DNA of 64,000 nucleotides from Lathyrus oleraceus (lineage: Eukaryota > Streptophyta > Magnoliopsida > Fabales > Fabaceae). Positions within the stretch are counted from its first letter, which is position 1. Each line of letters starts with the position of its first letter. The position numbers were made by a program, and so were the translations under genes. The notes below the pieces were generated by a model that was given only the letters and a program-made list of their open reading frames with translations, was not told the origin of the DNA and did no database searches. The DNA lies in the NCBI RefSeq assembly GCF_024323335.1, contig NC_066581.1:347824409-347888408 (forward strand), given 5' to 3'. Shown here piece by piece: positions 1 through 11,700 of the stretch.

Positions 1-305
1 ATCAGTTGCCGGATTACCTGTGTAAGGGGGGTTTATCATCGTTTAATGGGTATTATGGGTTAACATGTAATAGGTAGTAATAAGCCATTGAATTGACCCT
101 AATTGGGATGAGGAATGCTGTAAATGGTGATGAATAAGTTATGTTAAAACTGTAATTGAATCGATATGTGGGTGAGTCGTAAATTTCTGGACGTGTAGCT
201 TTTTACGGAATTGAAATCGGAGGTCCGGAAGTCCTCCGACGGCGAGAAATGCGGGAAACCTGCATTTTGTTTTCGTGTTAGCGCAGGAACAACTTTCTGT
301 TCTGC

Positions 306-483
306 GTTAACCGGTTAACCCAGGGTGTTAACCGGTTAACACTGTTATGATTTAGAAAAATTAATTTCTGTTCTGCGTTAACCGGTTAACCCAGGGTGTT
401 AACCGGTTAACACTGTTAAAAATTGCCAGAAAGCGTGTTCTGTGTTGCGTTAACCGGTTAACCCAGGGCGTTAACCGGTTAAC
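306..483. repeat. Six copies of a 14-bp perfect palindrome in three ~71-bp units
   Basis: GTTAACCGGTTAAC occurs at 306-319, 327-340, 377-390, 398-411, 449-462 and 470-483. Within each pair the starts are exactly 21 bp apart. The pairs repeat every 71-72 bp and share flanking text (TGCG before, CCAGGG between, ACTGTT after). It lies inside the gypsy-type LTR. The palindromes are unchanged while the spacers between pairs differ. Confidence 0.95.
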
Positions 484-770
484 ACTGTTTGGAAAGTGGA
501 AAATTGATATTCAAATATTGTGTACATATTTGACGTTTGGCCTATATTGGTGTATGATATAGTAGGGATCATTTCCCGTTGTTTTGAGCAGTATAGGTAT
601 TAGTAGAGTGTGCTAATACTGTGATTTATTATTTGGCATGATATGAATATGATTCTGTGATAAATATGCTGATGATATATGATGGTATGCATAATGATGT
701 GAATGTATCTGTTATGTATGCAATTGTGAATGGACTGTTTATGGCTTAGAGTGTGAGCATATGTCTATCT

Positions 771-974
771 TGGATTGTTGTTGATGTTTGCATGCTAGGT
801 GATTTAGCGTGTATAGCATGGCCTTTATGGTGGTAGCTAATTCCCATGGTGAGGAATTAGTGAGTGAGTTGTTGTGGATTGTTATTGATGTTTGCATGCT
901 AGGTGATTTAGCGTGCATAACATGGCCTTTATGGTGGTAGCTAATTCCCATGATGAGGAATTAGTGAGTGAGTC
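771..974. repeat. 104-bp tandem duplication in the LTR
   Basis: Two head-to-tail copies begin at 771 and 875 with TGGATTGTT and run through GCATGCTAGG, GGCCTTTATGGTGG and GAGGAATTAGTGAGTGAG. They differ at a few positions only. Reading frames across the pair are repeat artefacts with no recognisable protein. Confidence 0.9.
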
Positions 975-1648
975 ACTAGGTCTCAAATGAGTGGGACTAG
1001 TGAGCTTGGTAGCCGTATCTGGGTTTGATCGGTGAGGTTGAACTATGTGTTCACGAATAGTCGGTACCGCATGCATGGAGTCTCATTGCATAATGTATGT
1101 ATGGCGTATAATATGAATGGATGTATTCCAATATTAGACGTGTGTTTTGTGTTTGTGTTGAGTATGATTTTGAGTTGATGTTGCCATTGCTGAATGTGTG
1201 GTCTGATTAGGGGGATGAATGTGTTAATTTACTTAGCATTACATGATATTTTATAATGTTTATTATATCGATTGAGGAACTCACCCTTACAACTATGTTT
1301 CAGGTAACGAGCAGTGATTGAGTAGAAGCTAGTGCTTGGAGTCTAGTGTAGTTCCTTAGTGGGTCATGCTCTAGTATATGTAACATCGGGACGGGATGTT
1401 TACTTTGTTTTCATTTGTGGTTGTTGAACAGTTTTACATGTAATGTGATTACATGGTTTGCATGTTGTTAGATTTCTATCCGCTGCGGATTGTGCAATGC
1501 CTTGTTTTGATTAATAAATGAGCATGACCAGTAAAAATTGATGAATGGTGTGAAGTGTCAAGTGTGACACCCTGAAATTGCATATCTACTCTGATTTATA
1601 TTTTGTTGTTTTAATTAATTATTGGGGTATTTTAGAAGGGTGTTACAC

Positions 1649-2282
1649 GTCCCACCCTCACCAACTTTATGCTACAAGTGCCACTCTATTATTGTAGAAT
1701 GAAATGACCTTCAAACAACTATGATATTGAGGATATTCTAACTTCACCCTCAAACGGATCTATTCTTCCTAATATAAAGAGGTCTTGGAAGTTTGGAAAT
1801 ATGATAACAACATTGAACTACACTCATACGTAGAACACTATCACGTTCATACACTTAGAACACTTTTCTTGAATATATTTCTTAAGTGTAATATTTTTTT
1901 AACTTGTGTATCTTCTTATTTATAGAAGCAACTTGTAAACACACTTTTGTTTTCTTAACCTTTGGTTAATATTCTTGAGAGACTTGGTTATAGTCATAAT
2001 TCTCAAGATGTCTTTGACATGTTGTCTTTAAGTTTGTAATTTGTTTGATTATTGGATTAAGCCTTATTAAGAAAAAGAAATCACTCAGGCTAGTTGACTG
2101 GATGTAGCTTAGTTAACAACAAACCAGGATAAAAATAATTGTGTTATTTATCTTTGTTGTATATCTGTTGTTTGTGTTCTTGAGTTGGGAAAAAGTTTTA
2201 ATATAGAAACCCAATTCAAACCCCTCTTTCTTGTGTTTCTTGAACCTTAAGGGATATAACCTAGTTAGCAGATAGGGTTAGA
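1649..2282. other. Degenerate intergenic stretch, probably old LTR debris
   Basis: No open frame of note. The block around 2195-2250 (GAAACCCAATTCAAACCCC, then CTCTTTCTTGTG) resembles the 3' end of many plant copia LTRs, so part of this may be an eroded LTR. No boundaries, PBS or target duplication could be fixed. Confidence 0.3.
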
Positions 2283-2700
2283 CAAGTCAAACACCTAAAG
2301 AAAGAAAATGCTATATTAGAAAAGGCCGGAAATTGTCACCCTAGGAAAGAAAGTGTTGCTTATGTGGAAATATATGACAATAATCAGGAACTCTACGTAG
2401 TTTTTGAATATGTCGAAGAAAATGAGATTAATTTGGCAGAATTACAGCCAACACTTCTTTTTGGAAGAATTACAAAAACTTACACTTTCAACATAACTAA
2501 ATGTAACAAAGTTTTTTATCTTCTAGTTGCTGATGTTCAAATCATAGTTTTGAAAGGCCTAAAAACTCCACCATCGTAACAAAATAAGAAGAGAGGTTTT
2601 TGTAAATATCATAACTTCTTTGGTCATAAAACATCTCAATGTGTTCTTTTCAGGAATTTGGTGCAAAATGCTTTGAAAGATGTTAAACCATATGGTAAGA
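2283..2700 (+). pseudogene. Tat-lineage Ty3/gypsy gag C-terminal fragment
   Basis: One frame reads through a charged stretch (RKESVAYVEIYDNN), a region ending in KGLKTPPS, then a stop at 2577. The same frame then gives a zinc-finger-like CKYHNFFGHKTSQC (C-x2-H-x5-H-x4-C) followed by VLFRNLVQNALKD. This order (leader, PPS, CKYHN finger, FR..VQ.A) is typical of Tat/Ogre-lineage Gag C-termini. Internal stops and missing flanks make it a pseudogene. It abuts the copia protease relic on the other strand at about 2830, so two old insertions meet here. Confidence 0.6.
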
Positions 2701-2829
2701 CATATTGGTTTCCTTCTCAATAAGGCAAACTTCATAACTACTTCCTTCTTCAACATATATATGACAGCTCTTTCTGCAACAATCCCTAAGTTTTTTGCTC
2801 CAAGGCTTAATTTCAATTTCTAACATGTG

Positions 2830-3749
2830 ATATTTAACAATTTACTCTGAAGCCACCATCTTCATTTGTACAGATTTCCTTCTCCTATGGCTATCACAAG
2901 GAGCATAAAAGTTTCTTTCTCCTATCATCTGTCTAATGTAGCCACTTTCAAGGTACCAATCGTCACAAGATAACTCCTTGTGGGAGAAATAAGCAACAAT
3001 GATATTAGGCTTGCCAAGCCAAATTTACCGATGTTTCCTTTGAAAAATCTTATTCCACTGAGGATATAGTTGTAGATGGTGTCGTAGACTCCTATACATC
3101 ATACAAAATTACATGGGAATGGAGGAGACACACTTACTAAACTGGTAATCATGCTTCACCCGATGTTGAGACATGTTACCTGACATTATGCAATATGGTT
3201 TCTAAATAGAAGTAATGCTTTTTTTCTTTGAATTTGATTGCTCACCAGTATGCATATCTTCGAAAGAAACATCATCGTTTCCTTGGTCATCTTCACCTTC
3301 ATAATCATTCGAGACATTCGAGATTCTTCTTTGTTCCCTTGGAACACTTGAGCATTCAACTTGAATATGACCAAAGTCTTCGCTATTAAGACATTGGATC
3401 TCTTTCCACTTGTAGGAATAGTTGAGATTTTTCCTTTCACCATCCTTTCCTTTATGTTGTGTGTTCTTGACATTGGTGAGGACATTCTTCCTAGATCTTT
3501 TATCAAGTTGTGTCAAGATTCTACTAAATATCTTATTGATCCTGAGATAATCTTCAAAATTACATTCTACTTGAACATCACAATTTTCAAAACTGTTTAG
3601 AATCTTTGGAGGATTCTTTGCACCATGAGAAATCTTGAGTTAATAAACAGCTCTTCCTTCATTGAAATTCTCCATCTTTAAAAGAATATATCTTCCTTGG
3701 AGCTCACCCAAACAGAATAAGATGCCTGATCTGATGCCAATTGAAATTA
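2830..3749 (-). pseudogene. Decayed Ty1/copia body: protease, gag zinc knuckle and PBS
   Basis: Read on the minus strand from the right, 3749-3730 holds TTGGCATCAGATCAGG, an initiator-Met-type copia primer-binding site. At 3516-3186 lies a gag piece with KWKEIQCLNSEDFGHIQVEC, a copia CCHC knuckle whose second cysteine has become Ser. At about 2990-2849 lies DDWYLESGYIRQM, the copia protease site with the catalytic Asp replaced by Glu. Only about 200 bp separate the PBS from the knuckle, so most of gag is deleted, and frameshifts are frequent. Its 5' LTR is the split LTR at 3750-4198 plus 24083-24652. Confidence 0.6.
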
Positions 3750-4198
3750 TGTTCCTTAAGGGATAGATGTCGAAAACGATGTCCTAGACAACTGGTCTGA
3801 CAAGTTAAACTAGAATCACCATAATTAACACAAATTCAATTGTACAAGATGATGGAGTAGAAAAGTAATAAAGATTATAATAATTAGTAACCCAGTTTGA
3901 TGCAACAACACATTGTCTGGAGGATTGGCTTCCAACCCAAGAAAGGAAAATCATTAGTAGTAGTTTAGTACATTTAATCTTACAAGCAACAATAAACCAT
4001 ATGTTGTTCAATACCTTTTCCTAACACTATTCAATGACTTTCTATTAATGACTCCCCCTAAATATGAGAACCCCTTTCACTTTCTCTTCATCACTAAACC
4101 ATAGTTATTGGTGTTTAACTAAATTATCAATGTTGAATATTACAACTCAACTAGACAAACTTTATATGCCAAGTTACTGAAATATATAGGTGTACATA
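3750..4198 (-). mobile_element. Copia LTR, 3' portion (split by Ogre A)
   Basis: On the plus strand it begins TGTTCCTTAAGG immediately beside the minus-strand copia PBS and is non-coding. At 4198 it is interrupted by Ogre A, whose target duplication ACATA (4194-4198) is the last LTR sequence here. The remainder resumes at 24083. Together they make an LTR of roughly 1.0 kb. Confidence 0.55.
4194..4198. repeat. Target-site duplication, left copy (Ogre A)
   Basis: ACATA directly precedes the TG at 4199 that opens Ogre A and matches 24078-24082. Confidence 0.9.
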
Positions 4199-4365
4199 TG
4201 TCGCATCCTGCGAAAAATCAACCGGCGAGACTCAAAAAATAAAACACACAGAGAGCCGCCACTGCGCGTTATTTATCCCAAGATAGGGAAAGGAAACGCT
4301 CAGAGAAACCTGGAAAGAACATGGTCTCGCGACCAGAGAGAAAGGGTAAGGGAGTCGGTTACGCA

Positions 4366-4408
4366 AGGGGAAGGTATTAGCACCCCTCACGTCCGTCGTA
4401 CTCGACGG
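4366..4408 (-). promoter_or_regulatory. Paired hairpins near the LTR 3' end (Ogre A, left copy)
   Basis: Hairpin 1: CCGTCG (4393-4398), loop TACT, CGACGG (4403-4408), a perfect 6-bp stem. Hairpin 2: AGGGG (4366-4370), 12-nt loop, CCCCT (4383-4387). They sit 167-210 bp inside the LTR end next to the PBS side. The same arrangement with different stem bases occurs in Ogre B and Ogre C. Function unknown. Confidence 0.6.
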
Positions 4409-7400
4409 GATCCACGTCCTAGAATAAAGAAAAGGTTGCTAAACATCACACACACACACGGGGAACGCAGGTGGGGTTAAGAGAAGGGAGCTCGATAAGG
4501 TATCGCACCTTATGCCTACATATCTTGTCTGGAACAAGAATCAGAGCCACTGTAGTTCGGCTTACGCACGCCAAACAACACAAACAACACAAACAAACAA
4601 GGGTGGCAAACATGGAGCCCGACGACCACTGGATGGAATTACGTCGGCATCCGAACCAAAACATGTACAAAACGGCAAACAGGGAGCCCGACTGCCAATC
4701 ACTGGGCTTACGTCGGCATCCGAACCCAAACACACAATCAGATAACAAATAAACACACGCAAAAAAGAAAAAGGTTGCCCAGAGTGGTCTCGCACGACCA
4801 CCTGCCTACATACATCGTCTGGAACGAGGATCAGGGCGATGTAGTTCCCCTGAAAGGGACTAAATTGCTAACCAGAAACCGGGGAAAGACACACTACTAG
4901 GGAGCTGGACTCGAGCCTAGTGTTGTCATGCATCGTTTACCCTAAGTTCGGTTTTCTATCCTACTTGCATAAGCAAACTACTCCTAACCAGGAAAGAAGC
5001 AAGCACACAAGCATACAGAATATAATCATACATCAAATGAGAACAAGCATCTCAAACAGATATCCACACAGCACGCACTATAACCAAACAAGTGGCTCAC
5101 ACAATAGGTTTGACCGCCGAAGCTAGTCGTCTGTACGGGCTGGGTTTGCTCTTAACCTTGCCATTACGAGGCTAAGGTGAAGCAGATGAGAGGTGAAGTG
5201 AGGATCAGACCTCACAGCTCTTATCCCTAACCAGGGAGAGCTTCTGACAAATGAGCATGGGTCCAGAATAGGGGAACCCTTCTATACTCGATGACACTGA
5301 CACAATGTGCACTGCACAGATCTTGGGCTTTTGATCTCAATGCTACAACCATGTAATGGGAGCAAGGAGAAGACTCACAGAATAGTGGGGGGTAGGCTGC
5401 ATACCCCTACCTTCCACCAATCGCCTTATTTAAAGGACTTTCACCTGCTTAGGCACAAAATTAAACAAACACAATCATTGCCTCTTAAGGAGGACTTCAG
5501 ACATTTATTTGCCCGGCCCGGTAACAGCCGGGTCTCCAGACTACATGAAGTTAGGAAGTTATACCTCTATGCAAGTTGCTTAAGCAAAGCAAAGCAAAAG
5601 TTCACAAGGAACTGAGCAACTAAAGTACCTGGAAACAATCAAACACAGTTAGTAATCAGACAGACAAACCATAAACAGCAAGTTCAATCAGACAGAATAT
5701 ACAACTCAATGCACAACACAAGGCAAGCTCAAGGCTTAAGCCCAAGCTTCAACACCTACAAAATAATGCTATGTTAATATACAAACATCAACAACATCAA
5801 TTAAAATTGATTTGGATCATTCTCCATGTGCATTATGCTTTTGATCCTGAAAAATCAAGCAAACATTAGCAACTAGACCACTAGGCTAAGCCTAGGGTCC
5901 AAAGGCAATAAAAATTCCTAAACAGCAAGGTATCCACCAACCAATCTCAAATTAATGTCAAACAAGAGCAAACACCATTGGTCTCATGTTTATATCATTC
6001 ATCATGCTCATGTTATGCACAAAATAAGGCAAACTAGTTCAAATGAAGCACCAAACATGCAAACAGAACTATTGCATTCAATTCCATATCAAAACAATTC
6101 TAAAAATTCTCAAATAATTTACACCTAAACAGGGCCTAATCCAGGTATGGCACACCAAATTTCAGCTTAATTGGGCAAATGGAACCATGTCAATGAAAAT
6201 CAACAAAAACAGACACAATTATAGGCTCCAAATCACAACATCAACACATACATCCACTTCAAAAATTCATAACTCAATGAAAACAAAAAAGAAATGGATA
6301 AGACCAAAACAGGGATGTCACATTATGTGTCTATTACAAACATATCAAATTTCATGACAATCCAATACCATATGAGCATTTCTCATTCAATCTACCAACC
6401 TATGTCAAACAAGCTTGCACAATTGACCAACAGAAATGAAAAATCACAATCAAATTGAAAATGCAATGTAAAATTCCACAAAATATCACATAGCATCCTA
6501 ACATGTTAATCAACCATCATGCAAAATTTCACATCATTTCACCAAGTATAGGTCACTCAATTAAATCCAGCAAATTGACATAATGAGGTGTGACACACAT
6601 TGTCACACCTAAGTTACAAAAATCATATCTCAATGGCCAGGCATCAAAAATTCAAGAATTTTACATGGAAATAAACATCATCCAGTCAACATTCATCACA
6701 AAAATTGGCAAGAATTTATTTAACATCATGAGAATTTCATGATCAAATTGGTAGAAGGTAGCAAAAATGGACACATGTGAAACAAGCCTAAGCCAAATAA
6801 TATTATTACCAAGCACAACTTTGACCAATAGGTCAAAAAAATTCTACACTCAACCACAAAGTCACAGAAAAAATCCTCACATTTTTATGAATTTTCTACA
6901 ATTTTTTATGAATTTTTTAATGTGTTTATAATTTTTTAAAATTAAATCTAATTAATTAAGAATTAGTAATGGCATTTTGGTAATAATAGTGGCGCGGGAG
7001 GGAAACACGGATTTTGAAAATTCAAACGCGTTTCAGGATCAAACGCCTTGTTCTTCTTCGTTTCAGACCAAACATTTCCAGAACTTTCAAAAACACTCAA
7101 GAACACGCATTCCTCAGATCGTCACCAAAACGGACAAATAGATATCCGTTGGAACCGTTTCAACATGTGGAACACGAATATGAGCTCCAATTAACCTAAC
7201 AGTGGCTATATCTCAAGAATCGAACGCGTTAGGGTTTTGGATCTAAATTTCAAACCTAGATTTCATGCGCTACAGTTGTCCATTTGCAATTCTAAAAGTA
7301 TCATCGTAATCTACATAACACGACCTATAGAACGCACATAAACATGGATCAAATAATGATGTTCGAAACTGAAGGTACCTGGAACTTGCAGTGGTGAAAT

Positions 7401-7758
7401 CAATGGAATCTGCGTGATTCAGCTCCAAACAGGTGGAGTATAAGGATAAAGAAGATGCTAGATGCGCTCAGGTCCACGTGCCTTTGCTCCTAGTGCTCCA
7501 AATCACCATTTGCCATTGATGGATCTTGAAGGTACAGTAGCTTTTGGCGCGGATTTGGATGTTGAAAGGTGCAAACAGATGGAGCTTAGGCCAATGTAAG
7601 ATCACTGCAAAAAGAATCTCCCAAAATGATCAAAGATTGATGGAGTTTTTAGGGATTTTGGTTTTTTTTGAGTTCTTGAAGAATTGAGAGAATGAAGAGT
7701 TTTTCAGATCTGGTTTTGGGATTTGTGATATTCTGTTATGATTATGGAATGATTAGGC

Positions 7759-7765
7759 TTATATA
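7759..7765 (-). promoter_or_regulatory. Candidate LTR TATA box (Ogre A 3' LTR)
   Basis: Minus strand TATATAAGCC, about 1.4 kb into the LTR from its 5' end. If real, it would give a ~1.4-kb U3 and a ~3.5-kb R/U5. Judged by motif only. Confidence 0.35.
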
Positions 7766-9168
7766 TGTTGCACTAATCCATGCTTAATCAACTTAATTAA
7801 CCAAATTGGAATGTAAGTGAAAATGCTAATTTCAAGTGAGGGGTAAAAGTGTAATTTCCATATGACAGCTCATGCCACCTCAATGACAGCTCACACACCT
7901 CCCAAATGCCATGTGTGAGCTGTAGAAACTTGTCTCACTCCCATTGGATGCTTATTTCTCAATTTCACTATGTGGTAGCATAATGTCCAATTTTAGCCAT
8001 TGCATTTTTCAAGCCAAATCTCAATTTACAAGGTCTATGCATGAAATGATGATTCCAACACACTCCAAATTCCATTTATGAGGTGTAGCAAAAAGTCTCA
8101 TCTCAAAATTCCAATTATTTTGAAAGTTGGACAATTTTGCCCCTGGTCCAATTCAGCTGTCCAGTTGAAAAGTGACTTTTTGCCTTAGCCACTTTTGGGA
8201 AAATCCAATGATGCACCATGAAAGTACATGTCAAATGGAGTTTGTGCATATAAAGAACTTGCAATTTGGCCAAACCATGTGGAAATTATGGCCTCCTGAT
8301 TACGGGTCACTTTTGAATTTCACTGAACCATAACTTTCCAACCACACATTGGATTTTCAAGTTCTTGGACTTTTTGGAAAGGTGAGAACAAGATCTACAA
8401 CTTTAATGTTGAACAATTTTTCATTTGAAGCTTCCTTGGACATCTTATTTTGAGGTCAAAACCTTTCCATTTTTGGAAACTTTAATTACAAGTCACTTTC
8501 TATTTTTGGCAGTTTTTGTCCTGACTTGATTTTCTTCATTCTTAAGCCTTGAGATGTCATATAACACTTGTCCCAACATGAATGAAGTGTATCCAACTCC
8601 TTTCCACCTCCAAATTCACCAGATCATGTACAGTTGACCACAGTTGACTTTTCATCTGATAGATGAATCTGGCAATGCATAGATCAATCTGAGCTCCAAT
8701 CTTCAACTGAAATGGCTCAAGGGTGAAACCCTAGCCTCAATAATCACAATATAATCACATAATGATCCTCATAACCACCATAAACCCCATCTCCTGATTA
8801 TGCCCTGATTGGCCCAATGCAACTGATTAGGGTTGACCAGTGGTCAAAACCCTAATCTCAAGGAATCTTCTTCAATCTCCTGATGACATCCAACCATGAT
8901 GATGATGATGTATCACTTCAATCAATATGAAGACCAACACCCCTGAGAATCATGAAACCCTAATTCACAGCCCAATCCTCAGATGGCCATGATCAATCAG
9001 TAAACCCTAGGCTTGCACTTGACTTCCTCATCTTCTGATCAAGACTTGGGAGTATGGCTTGCACAATGTAACCACATGATATGCAACATGAAATGCCTAA
9101 TGACCTAAAATGTATGCAATATGTTAATGCTAGTCCCAAGAGAGGAGGGCAAATTTTGAGGTGTTACA

Positions 9169-9186
9169 GCTGCCCCTATTCAATCC
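9169..9186 (-). promoter_or_regulatory. Polypurine tract of Ogre A
   Basis: Directly inside the 3' LTR the minus strand reads GAATAGGGGCAGC followed by TGTAACACC (LTR start). A short G-rich tract abutting the LTR is the usual plus-strand priming site. Ogre B has a similar GGGGCAAC at its LTR edge. Confidence 0.65.
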
Positions 9187-9429
9187 ACTGTGAACCTGTC
9201 GATACGAAATAGCCTCGGCTTTCGGATGATCAGGATGAAGAGTGATTGAATACCAAGAACAGACGAACAATTTGCACTCTGATGGGATATAATTAACAAC
9301 GCCTGTCAGCATCGGCGAAGAAGCAAACTCGACACATCGACCTGGGTACCAAAATAAATGGTAACACAGGGATAACCATGGTCTGATCACCACTCATCCA
9401 CGCGGGATTATTATTCTCTTCTTTTTCAT

Positions 9430-9985
9430 GCTTTTCTTGAACCCCGAAATTTTCTCTATTTTTCATTTTCTTGAATCTCGAAAATTTTTCTCTGCGCAAA
9501 CGATCCTCAGATCTCTGCATTTGAACCCCAGAAAATGCCTTAGCACTCCTTTTTGCCAAAATAATGAACCCCAATCTCCAGTTTGAACCCCAGTCGCCTG
9601 ACGATAGCTCGCGATCGCCAATATGAACCCCGTTCTCCAGAAAATGCCGCAACATCTCCTTTTCTCCATTTGAACCCCGGGAAAATGCCTCAGCATATCC
9701 TTTTCTCCAATCTCTCGTGATAATTCCGCTGGCAACGTCGGAAATAACACCAAACCACTCTGAGGGCGACATGTCAGAGGGTAAACCTTCATAAAGAAGG
9801 TAGCATGTGTAACTCTTCCTCAGAAGACACCTATAACGACCTCCATTGGCCTCAGCCCGAGTCTACGGTGACACATGAACAGAAGATAATCCTGCGGACC
9901 TCATCCTGGATATAATCTTCAACTCCATCTCCATTTGAACCCCAGAAAATACCTCAGTATCTCCTTTTCTCTATTTGAACCCCGA
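9430..9985. repeat. Degenerate ~60-70-bp repeats in Ogre A 3' UTR
   Basis: Recurring text: TTTGAACCCC, then GAAAATGCC, then a (C)AGCA.CTCCTTTTCTCC block, visible near 9520, 9620, 9670 and 9935. Copies are imperfect. Confidence 0.7.
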
Positions 9986-10159
9986 AATTGCGCTGATCGC
10001 AGAACGTCCTTTGATTTCATTTCCACCTCTGTCCGACGGAAACATTTCCTCCAATATCGCACTACTGGGGAACATTGCTGATCTGACGTTGTGATGCTAA
10101 CCTCCTCAGAGTAACATCTTCAACCAGACACTGACTGATGACTGGGAAGAAACTCGACG

Positions 10160-10530
10160 TTTACTGGACATCGAACGATGATGTTTTACAGGACACCAAA
10201 GAAAACTCAACCAAACATTAAACAATGACTGGGAGAAAACACGATGTTTACCAGACATCAAACAATGATGTTGACAGGACATCGAACAATGATGTTGACA
10301 GGACATCGAACAATGATGTTGACAGGACATCGAACAATGATGTTTACAGGCATCAAACAATGATGTTGACAGGACATCAAACAAGGATGTTGACAGGACA
10401 TCAAACAAGGATGTTGACAAGACATCAAACAAGGATGTTGACAAGACATCGAACAATGATGTTTACAGGCATCAAACAATGATGTTTACAGGCATCAAAC
10501 AATGATGTTTACAGGCATCAAACAATGACC
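10160..10530. repeat. ~24-bp minisatellite in Ogre A 3' UTR
   Basis: Around a dozen head-to-tail units built on GGACATCGAACAATGATGTT, with variants using CAAACAAGG, AAGACATC or a 2-3 bp shorter CAGGCATC form. A 24-bp period keeps frames open on both strands, so the repeated-peptide frames (10106-10482) are artefacts. Confidence 0.9.
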
Positions 10531-11094
10531 GACCAAACACTTACTGATGTCTGGGAAATAACTCGACGTTGACTGAACATCGGATGATGATGTTTACTGA
10601 CATCAAAGAAAACTCGACCAGACACTTACTGATGACCGGTAGATACTGTTGTTCCAAACTCACAATGCTGAACTCCTTGGAGTATCGTCTTCACTGTCCG
10701 GCAAAACCAATCCTCAAGCGGTAACCACGACTCGAATCGCGCTGATCGCGTAACCTTTCCATCTTTGTCCGACGGAAAAACAAATCTCCTCCAGTATCGC
10801 ACTACTGGGGAATATCTCTGATTAACCCAAGATTCTGAACTCCTCGGAGTGACACCTTGCTCTTCGGGCCAAACCACCTCTCAAACAGTAACCACGGCTT
10901 GAGACTAGCTCTATGCTTGCAACATGATGCATGATCTTTTTCTGCGTAATGCTCCATAATTATGGAAATGCTACGCGATTTATTATTTTTTCTATGCAAT
11001 ATGCTATGCTTATTTACATGATGAATGCATAAAAAGTATCCCCCTCAAGGGACTCCTCTGAGGAATACGAGACACTCTGCTGAGGAACTCGTCA

Positions 11095-11700
11095 CCGCTC
11101 CGATTTCCACCATGCTGGGGAATCACTGTTGCTGGGGATAAGGCAACCCTTGCTGGGGAAGAACCTCCTTTGCACCCAATCCACTCAAGAAACTGCTGGG
11201 GATAAGCACCACCAACACTCTGTGGGGATACACCAATCTTGACTTGCTAGGGATATCAATCCTGACTCCGCTTCGGGAAAACCCTCACAGATACCTGCTG
11301 ACTTCACTGGGGAAATGCTCACAGATACTCCGCTGGGGAAAATAGAAATCTCCAGACTCAACTGGGGATGCATCACCCTATCACCTGCTGGGGATAACCA
11401 TCCTGATCCTGCTAGGGAAACTCATACCACTCCGCTGTGGACAATCCATGCAATCCATAGGTAGGATCAGCTCAGCTGGAGCTGCAAAAATCCGTCCGCT
11501 ACGGGAACTTGTCCAATCCACCGGGAGGATGAACACTGCTGGAGATATATTTCATTGAAACCCGCTCCACTCGGGGAACTGCTGGAGATATATTTCTTTG
11601 AAACCCGCTCCACTCGGGGATAACCATTCTGACTCGGCTGGAGAAGTTCACAGACCTTGAGTCTGCTGGGGAGCTAGTCCTATAACTCTGCTTGGGGACC
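11095..11700. repeat. Short degenerate GCTGGGGA-type repeats
   Basis: GCTGGGGAA, GCTGGGGATAA and TGTGGGGATA variants recur every 20-40 bp, often followed by ACTC or TCCTGACTC. A duplicated CTGGAGATATATTTC block lies near 11540-11610. Non-coding. Confidence 0.7.

Larger units (their letters stand above)
1..1648 (+). mobile_element. Right end of a Ty3/gypsy-type LTR (3' LTR or solo LTR), left part off window
   Basis: The sequence ends at 1648 in GGGTGTTACA, with a GTGTGACACCC motif about 85 bp inside the end and a non-coding, T/G-rich body typical of long chromovirus LTRs. The block around 1270-1390 (CTCACCCTTACAACTATG, then CAGGTAACGAG) resembles the 3' part of legume Tekay-like LTRs as I remember them. 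No primer-binding site follows 1648, so this looks like a 3' LTR or solo LTR rather than a 5' LTR. The strand and family are inferred and no open frame is visible. The left boundary is outside the window, so length and target duplication cannot be tested. Confidence 0.45.
4199..9168 (-). repeat. Ogre A 3' LTR
   Basis: It matches 19100-24077 almost base for base. By eye I count about 20-25 substitutions plus a 9-bp indel in a CA-rich run near 4590 and a 1-bp indel near 6870. No real coding region is present; the frames at 4190-4801 and 5307-5615 recur in the other LTR only because the LTRs match. It contains a TATA-like box (7759-7765) and the paired hairpins (4366-4408). Confidence 0.95.

Noticed and set aside
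2559..2816. Minus-strand frame opposite the Tat gag fragment
   Set aside because: Shadow of the plus-strand gag finger; no independent support.
4190..5615. Several ~100-residue frames duplicated at 19347-20525
   Set aside because: Identical because they lie in the two LTRs of Ogre A; both strands are open and none resembles a protein family.
10106..10482. Repeated-peptide frames on both strands
   Set aside because: A 24-bp repeat period keeps frames open on both strands; non-coding 3' UTR of Ogre A.
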